Origin: Asterias rubens
Taxonomy: Eukaryota > Echinodermata > Asteroidea > Forcipulatida > Asteriidae
Direction of reading: 5' to 3'
Assembly (NCBI RefSeq): GCF_902459465.1
Contig: NC_047062.1
Coordinates: forward strand, 21,581,919 to 21,645,918
Length of the DNA: 64,000 bases
Positions 37,493 through 49,700 of this stretch are shown piece after piece. The notes under the pieces are model-generated. The model made no database searches, was not told the origin of the DNA, and saw only the letters and a list, made by a program, of their open reading frames with translations. Position numbers and translations under genes: made by a program. Position 1 is the stretch's first letter; each line of letters begins with the position of its first letter.

Positions 37493-37655
37493 ATGAGAGT
37501 TTATTATAGGAGTATGCCTCGCGTGTCAGTGCAGTCTACTCGTTGAGTTACACAAGAACCGGAACCCCTGTGGTTGTATGTTGTATACGCTGTTGCTTCC
37601 CTTCTATATCCAACGTGATTGAATCAACCTGACGGACCTCATGTGTATTGAGTGA
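37493..37655 (+). promoter_or_regulatory. Three short upstream ORFs in the presumptive TGFB leader
   Basis: Upstream ATGs each open a short frame that ends before the main start: 37493-37546 (17 aa, good context CACCATGA), 37578-37622 (14 aa) and 37641-37655 (4 aa). If the transcript starts near 37390 they would all be in the 5' UTR and could lower translation of the main frame. Confidence 0.4.
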
Positions 37656-37711
37656 AGGGATACAGTCTAACAAGAGATAGTTGCATTGCGAGAAGAATAT
37701 ACCAACAAAAA

Positions 37712-40700
37712 ATGCATCCGTGTGTACATCTCACTGTGATTTGTCTGGTGGTGTGTTCGTTACTAAGGATGGCCATGTGTGGATCCGGCCAGTGCAAACT
37801 CAATTTCTCGGAGTACCAGAACCGGAGGAGGTCGGCGATCAAGGCGCAGATCCTGAGCAAGCTGGGTCTGACGGCACCGCCGGATGACAACGGTCCGGAA
37901 GAGGTCCCCGAAGACGTGCTCGCAATGTATAATGAGACGGTGCGTATCTTGGAGGACAGACGGGAGATGATGCAGGCCAAGTGCCAGGAGGCTAAATCGG
38001 AGGAGTATTTCGCGAAGGTGCCGATTGTGTACACGTTAGACAGAACACGAGGTGAGATGGGTTACAAGGGTACTCCCCTTTAATACATAGTATAATCAGG
38101 TGAAGGCCGTTTGTATTACAAGAAATGTTTGTAAACATTGTAGCCATCGATTTCACCAAACTTTTCTCAACTCACGATTAATCATGAGACTTAGGACGAG
38201 TTAATTACCGTATCCACAGACGTATTGAACCCATTGTAAGTTAGGACTAAGTTACTCGTCCTAACTGTCGATAAATCCTAACGTTTAGTGTAATCTGTTG
38301 CAGTATGTAGTTCACATCTTAAATTCCTCTACCCCTAAAGATTGCCTTTCTCAGTATGGCATCCGTTTACGTTCCTTCTTGGCAATTAACTTATTAAACT
38401 GCCCGACAGAATATGCCACAATCCGACAGTTAGGTTATCTCATTGAGATGTATTAGCTGTCAGAAGGTGACAGTTGAAGATTGGCAAACCCCTGTTTGTG
38501 TACCCCCCCCCCCCCCCCACAAGTGCTAGGGCAGCTTGTTTACTATGCCGAACCCTTTCGTTTTTTACCATGAAAATATCTTACATGATAGTCATTAATA
38601 AGTTATGCTAGGTTCTGTAAATAGCTATAACGTAGCAGGCATGTATGCTTAGTTTTTTAAAGGGCATGAGCACCAAGGCATTTTATCATTGGTAATGGGC
38701 ACTCTAAATTTTAAATTTTCCACTGTAGCAGTTCAAGGGCACCAAGGCAATGACCAGTGGGCATGGAGGCAGTCACCTTCGTTGCCTCCGTGAAGTGTGT
38801 CACGTAGAAGTGGAGTACCATGACATTTCCTTCCTCCCTGGCACGCCGTGATCTCGCTGGGTGTCGCGTACCCGGTGAAGGTCGACCAAATCTTGCTACA
38901 AATAAACAAACAAAAGAGGGTGTCGCGACAACTGTGTAGTAGTAGACTGTAGTTCGATACCATTTGTCTTTTTTTTTTTTTGTGACAGATTCGTATACAG
39001 TAGCCGACATTTTGACGAGACTGTTGTTATGTTCAGGGAATTGTTACATATTATTTTTTATTTATCATTACCCAATGTTGCATTACGATGCAGTTGTAAG
39101 AAAAAATGTTTTTCGAAATGATTTTTGTTGTTGTAGGGCACTGTAATTGTTTGAGAGTGAATGAATGTAAGTTGACATCGATGTATGAGTGTCTATACGT
39201 GTCATGAATTAAAGAGGAAAAATTACAAACGTGCAGATGTAGCTATAAACTAGGCTGCATTGTGTAGGCCTAGTATGTGGGGTTCGTTCCATGGTTCCTC
39301 TATTATGTTCATGAAGTTAGTGGGGACAGTAGCGGATCGAACCCCAGTCGGAGTTTTAGCTAGAACTGCTGTACAACCACACTGTTCAATGTAGCTGCAG
39401 TTCTACTCAATGCAACAAATTTGGAGCTAGAAAATATGGTAAAGCTACTCATTTTACTAGAAATGGTACCAAATCTGTCCTCACTATGAACCACTAGCTG
39501 AGAATGGGCGGCCTTAAAACGGCAACATTCAAATATGGATCAAAATGTTTCATTTATAGTGCTACAGTTTTAGCGATATCACTCGGTATAACCAGTTATG
39601 ACATGCATGATTTCCTTCCTACTTTAGTCTGTTTCGATTCTTGCTCTTGGATAAATATTAAGCAAAAATTAATCAGACCATGGAGGAAACCTGCACTGCT
39701 TGTACTAGGTAAAATGTTCCTACTTTTTGTCCAAGGACCAAATATCATGCACGTTATGGACTGTCAAGCATATAATGGTGGAAGAAGACATGGTAATATT
39801 TGGGAAATGTGTGAAGTGCCACAGGCACTGGGTGGGTTAACAACCTGATCCTCCTTAGACCTCAGCCCTGCAGCACCCATAACTTAAATTAGGCCAGCTG
39901 GGTGTTTTGTCTCGTTGAAATAGGGTGGACTAAAAAGTTCTACAAGGCCCGAAGCTAAATATAGCTGAATTTCACATTCGGAAGAGCTCTTTTATTTTCC
40001 CTGGAGTGCAGAAATAGCAACGTAACAATTCTCTCGGAGCTATTAGGTTTTCCGTAAGATCAACCACGGAGCTTTTGATCTGGTTTTGTAACTGAATGGA
40101 GTCTGTAACCTTCGCATTTAGAGAAATCCCCAAAGTAAACCTGTCACACAATGGCATCGCCAGCGGGAGACTTTCCCTTTGCCTTGCCGGGGTGTTGTGA
40201 GCTCAGGGTTTCACTGTTGCAAAGTACAACAAAAAGCTACTTAGTAACGGTCGGGTTTGCACGCCTAAACACTGCTACTGCACCGGGGAGGACCGAACGA
40301 TGGGGAGAAATTAGACCACTTTGCCCCGAGCACGAACCCGGTATCTAACCCTCGAGACTTCGATCCCGGGGATAAACTGGAAATCCCGTTCTTAAAATGA
40401 TGTTGTCAGGTCGAATAAGGACGACAGGAAACACCCCCTGTATTATTTTCACTGTGTAAGAGTGTGCAATGTTTGGCCATGCGTGTTTAATGAGCAGAGC
40501 ACTGATTGGTTCGAAGTTGGTCTGGTGCCAGAAGTGTTTTTGGCGCCTAAATCTGGTTGTCCGTGAAATTACGTGTGAGGTTGTGTTGATTCGGGCACCT
40601 ATTAACGTACAGCTGCCCGAATTCGGCCGCGATACACAGACATGTTTAATTATAGCATAGAGCATGAACCTTGCTCTATAATTACAACTCTTTGTCCCAA

Positions 40701-43700
40701 AACAAACACAAACCATCCGAAAGGTTGAAAATTTAATGAACTGACAGAGAGCTTTAGACATTTTATTCATTATGGGTTTCAATTTCCAGCGTTGATGATT
40801 ACTTGTTATTTTATTTTTTATAAAAACAACCGACAAGAACACAATATAGATGTTATCAACTTGCAAGTTGGTTTTAGGATACAATAGGCACTGGTCCACT
40901 ACCAATCAACTACAAATACCACCATTGTTGTTCGTCCCAAACTATTCTTGGGTTTGTCCCCAAATAGACGCCTGTACCCCCCCCCCCCCCTCCTAAAAGT
41001 CGTGTGGTCATTTCGGGATTCGATCAAAACCAGGAGTTGATATTTTGGGCCACTCAGAGATGACTGACCACAAGGCTATCACATTATTGGGATCATAAAT
41101 TGTGGATAATGATACAACCACAGCTTAAAGCAATCATACACTTTAAGCCACACGGCCTTGTCTTATACCCATACTGGACCAGCCCAATGGGATATCCTGA
41201 TTTTGTTGGGTGAGCAGTTGCTCCTTTATGTCTTTTATTTTGTGCAATGTGCGAAATATGGCTTTGATTTAAAGTAAGTAAACATGTCTGGTTTACATCG
41301 ACTTGAGGAATGCAAGTGCAGTTTGTTTTCTTGAATAAAAACCCCAAAGTCAGTTTGAATCATCAACGATGCTCAAATACATGGATAAGGCACACCAAAA
41401 CATAACAGTATTTTGCATTATATTTATACCCGACCACAAATTTGAAGTGCATTTCTTTCAACGTGGCACGGGAGTGCGTTTGTAAATTGCCAATTTGCCA
41501 AAGAAAAATCTGTTAGTAATGGTTGAAGCTTTGCATGGGTGAATAGTAAAGATGAATGATAAATAAAAGTAAACCTCCTGGTATAACCATAATCTCTTTT
41601 GGGGGAGCCTTGGCTCTGAAAAGAGCCGGTGTGGTATCGACGCTTCGAACAGACTCTGCTCGTCATCAGGAGAAAGAAAGCACAAAATAATCTGCAAGTT
41701 TGACTCCACACCGAAGAGACCTACAATCATTGAAAGTGCGCACCTGTTAGTTCGTTTTCAGTCAAGTTCACTCCAGCATTATCAGCATACCATTAATTAT
41801 AATCAAACACCATCTAGAAATTCCACACAAAACTGCTAGAACTATTGAAAACGAAAATATGAAATAATCATTTGCTATACTCGCGTGGGTGGTATTATAT
41901 CATGGCTGTTCCGAATTATCACAACGCAAAACATTTTTCCACGCCACAAAAAATAATCCCTAAATTGACACTGTAATTTTAAGCCCTTGGGTGTTGGTCA
42001 AGGTTGTTCATGTCAGTCATTAAGGATCGTTCTGACTGCCGCGTCACAGAAAGGTAGAAACAGACACAGAGACAGACGGACGGAGGGGGGGGGGGACACA
42101 AGAAGGGACGCGAAAGTTATGATCACTTTCGGTTGTGTGTGTGGGGAATCATTTCTAGATTTGATTGGTTTTTAAGTCGGGTTGGGACGTCTTAAAGCAC
42201 GAATCAAGTCTTCTCACCTTGAGCTCTGGAGTTTGCGAGATCATCAAACGGGGGCCTCTGGTAATGGCATCATCTTCCCCCGCCGTCCAAGCCAGCCGCG
42301 CGGGGTGAGTGACAACATTTAAACGGGCAAGGTTACAGGTATAAACTTGCTTGGAGTGCATTGCCACTCGCTCTGCAACATTTAACAGAATCGAGAATGA
42401 AAAAAAACCCTCAACAAACCAATAGATGAATTCAAGTTAAATTCTGAAAAAGAGTGGCACCACCGAGCACTTAAGTTCAGGTCAGGCAATTTCGTTTTGT
42501 GATGTAGGCCTCACACTTTGAGGCTCGTGAATTACGCCAGATATCTCACTATTTTTAGCGCACGTCCATAATCACCTTTGACCTCCCATTCATCTCACAC
42601 GGCCATTGTGGTTCTGGAGATTCACAGTTAAATGGGACGTACATACATGAAGCTAAAAGCTGTCTTTATTCTTTGCGGATAAATAAAGGGGACCAGTCTA
42701 GGTTTGTAGCAACAGTGGGAGACATGGGACTATTCGCAGACGCTGGAGGGCTTTTTGATCTTGAGATGTCCAGAGTGCCCCTCTCCTAAGGCTAAGAAAG
42801 TCACAAATGTTAAGCTGCTAAGGAGAGGATGTGTGGATGTACTAAAAAGGGACCAAACTTAAAGAGACACACTTGGAACTCCGAACAAGCTTACTCACTT
42901 TGCACTCTCAGAAACACTCGGCACGTGTTTTTCTTCGGTGACGCACTTTAATAAGTCCGCCATTCTAGCTTCTCCAGACACCTCAACTCTTCAGTTTACC
43001 GCTAGTCCAATCATTGTTGAAAGGGTTGATGTAGCTATAAACACATCGTACGCAGCACATAAACCTGCAGCGAAATTGCTCTCAGTACCATCTGGTGATA
43101 CACCATTAATTCTGGTAGAAACATTTAACCGTATAAAGAAGGGCTTTAAACAAGCCACAGACAGGCCCTGACGATTATGTCAAGTATTCAACACAAATCA
43201 CACACATTTGTTATGATACTTAAAGCGGCCGTCCTGTACACTTTTGGCAACGACTAGAAACGTTTTGTGCTAACTGTTTTTTTAACTTAAGGTTGTATAA
43301 TGGTGAAGATGTGCGATGGTTTAACTACTCTTCTAAGTACATTGATGACTTATCCACCTGGTGTGTGGTGTATGACAGAAAATATGAAGACATACATATT
43401 TTAAATACGATAACCATAACTTGATATCGGTTTTCCAAAAACTCTTCAACAAAACTCAAGTTCACAAGACTATGATCTTGTCATCAATGATAAGTTCCGA
43501 AGGAAAACAAAATATATATGCTATGATTGATTTATAAGCATTTTACAAACGGTAAACCAGACCAGACCAGACTCGTTGCATAAAGAAGTTGACATGAAGT
43601 AACGGCTGGAATAAATTCCAATTCCTTATTGGAATGAATGCAACCACGCCCCCACTAAAACTAAGAGATTGACGATGAAACCATGACACGCAAACCTTCA

Positions 43701-46700
43701 CTGTGTATCTACGATGTGTAAACTCTGTCTAGAGTTTGAAACGCAAAATGTTGTACCCACTTTTGTAAAATGTTTGAAGGATAAAAAAAACTTAGCATTT
43801 TGACACCTGCTGAAATGGTTTGTAGCATTCGAACACACACAAAGATTTTAAACGTGTTTTAGGTTATAAACATGGGGGAAAATGGTTACAAATCCTACGC
43901 TGTTTTGACGGTGTACGGTGCTCAAAGGAAAAAAGGAAGGCAAATTCTATTGATATCAAAATATGTTTTAAACTAGTTTAGGTTAGCGATCCTTTGTTTC
44001 TGTCATTGATTGTGAAAAGGTGTTGGGGATATAGAATAGACACGTCTTGTTGACGAATGTTTATACTCAAAGATTATTGGTGCTAATTTTCGGTACCTTA
44101 TGGAGAAGAACAAAACATAAAAAGGGAAAATAAAAGGACCCCACAGGGGAATTCTAAATACTGGTGTGCCCCACAAGGAAATGAGTGTATAAAGTTTGTA
44201 AGAAACTTTTGCGTGCAGCGACAAGGAAAGAACAACATAATGCTGCACAAGGATTCATTTTTGAGAATAAATATAACCATGTACACAATCAGTGCAACAA
44301 AGTTATACCTAAAAACTACAATTACTTCTTATACATGGTAAGCCATAACACGTAGATTTGTTACCGTGTCCTACAGCTTTATTGCAAACACAGCCACAGA
44401 CAGATGGGAGTAACCTTCAGGTTGACCTGAACCCACTCAGGTCAAACATTCAGATCAAAAAGAGCCCGCAGCACAAGACGTTACAACTTGAAGTGTTACA
44501 AGATCTGCTGTAGGGAAAGTGTAACTGTACTTTTTTTGCAGTCACATTTTGGGCGGTCGTTTTGCAATCTGGCCAGATTGTCAAACTTCTCTTGAAAAGC
44601 TGTTGAGAAGTTACATCTTTTCTTAAGTTTAACACCTGCTATGAAAAAGGGGTATTTCAGGAAAAGAAAACATAAACCGGTGATTTAGTTTCCGTACTTG
44701 ATGTATTTATATTTAACATTTTGAATGACTTCTTATAAAATAATGTCAAGAGATATAGCGCTTCTCTTGTAAGCTGTTGAGAAGTTATACATTGTCTAAA
44801 GGCTAACCCATGTTCTGAGGGAATAAAAAGGTATTGGGAAAAGAAAATATAATACTGTAATTCAATTCATGTTCCGATGTATTTATATTTAACATTTTGA
44901 ATGATTTGTGTATAAAATAATATCAAGTGAGTGAGCTGGAAAAGTTCCAAGGCCGGCTCATTATGTAAAGTAAATGTCATGAAATGTCAGTATAGCCGCA
45001 TCCAGAAGATGTGCTAGGAATTTAAAGCAGTTCGAAGGTTCTTCAGACCAACGTTTCCATAGTTTCCAGGACATGAATTTATTTCAGTCACGAATGCACA
45101 GCTTGAGATCCACAATTGAATTATTGTTTATTTTATTTGTAAGAGAGGGTTAATTGTACACGCCAATCCGAGACATTAGTGTTGCGCATAATGCAGGAGC
45201 TTCTTTGCACAACACACAGCTTAAAACAATGATATGAAATGTATAAAGCAATAGTTCAAAAATAAAGATTCAAGCAAATGAGTCTTTAACAGTCCCTTGA
45301 AATACACACATTCAAATATTGAAAGCCCTGATAGGCAAAGTTACATAAAACTGAAAATAACCAATTTCGAAGAGAGATGATTTTTGTGCTTAAAAGCACA
45401 AACCGTAACTAAGCACATTCACAATCAATTTTGCATACCAGAATACGGTTACCAGCCAAAATAGCTTTTCCCATGTACCATGTGCAACTGATATCCAGTT
45501 TATTTTTCCGAATCAGAAATCTTCCAAGTAATGTTGACTGTTTAAAGACACCGGACACTATTGTTATTGTCAAAGGCCAGTCGTTTCACTCGCTGTGTCT
45601 CAACATATGCATAACATAACAAACCTGTGAAAATTTGAGCTCAATTGGTCGTCGAAATTGCGAGATAAAAAAGAAAAACCACCTTGTCACAGGAAGTTGT
45701 GTGCATTCATCAGATGCTTGATTTCGACACCTCGAATTCTAAATCTGAGGGGTCTCGTAATCAAACTCTACTTCTTTCTCGAAAACTACATCACTTCAGA
45801 GGGAGCTGTTTCTCACACTGTTTTATACTATCAACTTGTCCACATTACTCGATACCAATTAAGTTTTTAATGCTAATACTTATTTTGAGTATTTATCAAT
45901 AGTGTCCACTGGCTTTAACAACAAGCACCTGTGTAATCAACTTGACATTTATGAACCTATAAAGAGTGAAAAACCTCACAGCTGATTCTTCAGAAGTTAA
46001 TCTGTGTCCTGAAAGGTTTTTGATCAAAGCATGGATGTTCCTCCTCGATCAAAGCTTATCATGATCAGTTGATTAAATCATTGCATTATAACCAATTGGA
46101 TAAATACATCATAAAGCTATTGGGTTTCCTTGGAACAGCTGGATTATGTACTATCTTTCTATAGGGTTTGTATACACATAATATAACCAGATACATGGAC
46201 CAGGATATTAAACTAATGCGTTTTCCATTCATAACATGATCTGGTGTGATTAACAGCCTCTATAAATAAGTCATTCCACACGGCACCAAAAACAAGTGCG
46301 GCAGTCATCAAAGGGGAAGAGTGATTTATTTGTTTGTTTATTTATGTATTTATTTGTATACTTATTTATTGTAAAATAAATCAACTAAACAAACTTTTTG
46401 TTTATTTGATTTAAATAAATAATTAACTAGCTATTTTTCTTCTTTTTATGTTTTTGTTTTCTATATATTTTTATTTTATTGTACACTTTTTAAATTAGTC
46501 CAGTGAGTATTTGTTCCGCTATTAACGCTTCCATGGACAATACAGGCCAGAAACGTGCAGTCTGTTAAAGGCCTGCGCTATGCATAATGATAAATGTTCC
46601 TCAAAATATTTATAATTATCGAAAGCTGTTGAGGCTTCTAAGAAAAATATTTGTGTGCCATTCATTTTATAAGTGATTGTGATTTTTATATCAAATGTAT

Positions 46701-49700
46701 ACCTTCCCTTAAACGTGAAACGAAACACCAACTTGTACATGGGCCATTTTACAGTTACTATAAAGCCTTTTAAAGTAAGAATGTGAGTTATGAAAGTTAA
46801 CACATTAGTAGAAACTATATCGTACTGAATCCAAGAAGAAAACTGTATGTTTATTTGTTTTCTTTAATTCGTGGGAATTAGAATAACGTGAATTACTTTC
46901 GGATGGAAGTGCGGTTACACGAAGGTCAGATATTATAAAGACAGGAAAACACACTGTGTCTACTGGCATCAGGTTCCCACGACTCTTAATATTTACCACA
47001 CGTTTTAAATTTATAATTTAATGATTTGTATGCAATGCATTTATTTTGAAGATGTGCATGTACTTTTGTTTAATTTTATTTTTTAAATATTCGCTACCTT
47101 GGAGTGAGGACAAAACAGAAAAGGAAAACAAAAAATGTCCTCTTTATAGGGGAATTCTAAAGACTGGGGTGCTCCAGAAAAACATGTGTGTATAGTCTAT
47201 ATAGGGGGAAAGTACAGCGATAAAGCAATGAACAAAATATGTATCAACAGGCATGTACAAATAAAATAGAATGCAAGCCTGAAATTTCATCTTTGAGAGG
47301 GCAAAGCAAATGGTCATTTTGCAAAGGGCACCATATAAGTCTATGGGAAACTTTTGAAAGGAATCACGGCCAAGACAAGGTCAACAGAGGCCAAATGTGT
47401 GTGTGTTTTTAAATGTGTTGAAGTCACAGACCAGCCTTCACAAGATCCATATGCCTCCACACATCTCTCACTTTCTTTCAAAACATTTGAAAGCGATTGG
47501 CCTTTGTATAGTGCCTAATTGGTAATACAGAGTATACCTTGCTGTTATTTATACCCTACACTTGTTGATAAAAGTGTTGCTTTGTAAACAATAAAGCACA
47601 TGAGTAATCCTTTTGCTTTCCCTTTAAATATTCAGAAGACTCATCGGACAACTACCAGCCCACTAAAGCCGGGATGTCCAAGTTCTTCCGATTCGACCTC
47701 TCCTCCTACTCCACCGAAGTCAACTCCGAGGAGGTGTTCGAGGCCGAGATGCGGCTCTACCAGCTACCCAACACCAACATGAACATGGAGCAAAGGATTG
47801 ACGTGTTTCAACTCCTCCCAAAACCAAACGATGATCCAGATAGGAAACACATTTACAGTACCATACTCAGTACAACCAGAGAAGGCTGGATCAAATTTGA
47901 CGTCACAGCAGCCGTCAGGGACTGGGTGATTATACCGGGTAGGTTTTAGCGGAGCCACGCACCAATATTAGCCCCCATCCCCCGGTGAAAGTAGGGACAG
48001 TGGGGGAAAGAAAAGTTCAAGCCAATTAGTGAAAGATATACCACAACAATTTTGAGATAGATTATGCACCATTTAAGGCACTATTGATAATAGTTACTTA
48101 AAATGATTGTTAGCATAAACACTTAGTAAGGAGCAACGGAGAGCTGTTGATAGTGCAAAACATTGTGAGAAACGGCTCCCTCTGAGGTCACGTAGTTTTT
48201 GAGAAAGCAGAAATTTCTCACTCAAATCTGTATTAAAATACTTCAGGCCTGAAGCCCTTTGTTGGGCATATGAAAACACACAATTAATTTGTGCAACAAG
48301 GGTGTTTTACTTCATTGTTTTCTTGCAACTTCGATTACCAACTGAGTCCAAATGCTCACAGATTTATTATTTTATGCATATGTTGGGATACACCAAGTGA
48401 GTGGTCTTTGAAATAAATTCTTTTAGAATAATGTATTTTAATGGTGTTGATCTTTGCACCGAATGGCTACCAGCCAGAAAGTCAGTCTAGTCATAGAGCT
48501 ATGAAAATACTCCATGGTCAAGTATGGTATGACTATCTTCAAAGACTTTCCCAGTTTCTAGATACACTCCACATGAGGTATAATGCCAGCTTGGCATCGC
48601 TCACTAGGAATGCCCCCGGTTCGACGCGTCAAACGCCCCCTCACTGTATCGCACCGAGCTGGTAAGAAGGCAGAAGAATCCTGAAAACCAGCCGTAGTGA
48701 CATTCCTCACAATCACACGATTTTAGATCACACTTAAAATTCCTCGCGTGGATTCCAAGGGAGGGCGGTAAATTAAATATTATTGAAGGATAATTCTAGA
48801 AACAACTTTATAATGACTTGGTGGTGGCAGTTAGCTGAGTTGAGGAAGAGCGGAAGACTAGGTTTAGTTAACCATGGAACATGAGTTAAAGGAACACGTT
48901 GCCTTGGATCGGTCGAGTTGGTCTTTGAAAAGCGTTTGTAACTGTTTTTTAATAAAATGCATATGGGTAGAAAGATTTTGTAAAAGTAGAATACAATGAT
49001 CCACACAAACATGCCTCGAAAATGCACGGTTTTCTTTTTACCTCGTCGACTAACACGGTCGGCCATTTATGGGAGTCAAATTGTTGACTCCCATAAGTGG
49101 CCGTCCGTGTTAGCTCGCGCAGTAAAAGGAAAACCACGCAATTTCGAGGCAAACTTGTGTGGATCATTGTATTCTACTTTGAAAACATCTTTCCAACCGT
49201 ATGCGTTTTATAAAAAGCGGTTACAAACGCTTTTTATAGACCAACTCGTCCGATCCAGGGCAACGTGTTCCTTTAACTCGACTCTGCATTTACAACCGAT
49301 CATTGGCCCATAGAGATCGGCAGTTTCAAATGCTGTTTTCATAACACCATGACTGCTTTAGCAAAACTTATATGTCCATAACATCATGCCTGCTCAGCAG
49401 GTCCTTGGCTGCTAACCAGAAAGCTGTTTGCATTACATCATTAACTGCATTATGACTGCTTAGCAGAAAGCTGTTTCCATTACATCATGACTGCTTAGCA
49501 GAAAGTTGTTTCCATTACACACTTGACTACTTTTTAGCAGAAAGCTGTTTGCATTACATATTTGGTGGCTTAGCATGCAGACAGCTGCATTGCATTACAT
49601 CACGACTGCTTAGCAGAAAGCTGTTTAAAATCAATGACTGTTTTGTTTTCCACTCTCAAACAAAAATGTAAACAACCTCGGAGTCCTTCAAGGTTCCAAA

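Larger units (their letters stand above)
31596..37711. other. Intergenic region between divergent LYPLAL1 and TGFB
   Basis: This 6.1-kb stretch should hold both promoters. I support no further coding exon. It contains poly-C runs (about 32318-32334), a tRNA-like SINE scrap at about 33000-33060, and AT-rich segments. The GC content rises from about 37000 toward the TGFB start. A TATA-like sequence at 37360-37370 and a series of short upstream ORFs precede the TGFB start codon. Confidence 0.4.
38052..47635 (+). other. TGFB intron 1
   Basis: This 9.6-kb intron has no supported exon. It contains a 'GGGCACCAAGGC' element (38658-38806), a histone-stem-loop-bearing repeat on the minus strand (about 41605-41740), two related 150-bp direct repeats (44088-44245, 47088-47245), an approximately 175-bp tandem duplication (44586-44936) and a TTAA MITE (45542-45918). 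Open frames of 114 codons (39504-39848, plus) and 186 codons (40345-40905, minus) have no recognisable domain. Confidence 0.5.

Noticed and set aside
37652-37711. Upstream extension of the TGFB frame by 20 codons
   Set aside because: The frame is open but begins with GTG, not ATG; the ATG at 37712 is followed at once by a good signal peptide.
39320-39345. B-box-like GGATCGAACCCC (minus-strand tRNA?)
   Set aside because: No matching A box or cloverleaf around it.
39504-39848. 114-codon open frame, plus strand, in TGFB intron 1
   Set aside because: Starts with ATG and has hydrophobic stretches but matches no family I know; low-complexity surroundings and no supporting context.
40345-40905. 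186-codon open frame on the minus strand in TGFB intron 1
   Set aside because: No recognisable domain, no repeat or signal pattern, and no splice context; in AT-rich intronic DNA a chance frame of this length is plausible.
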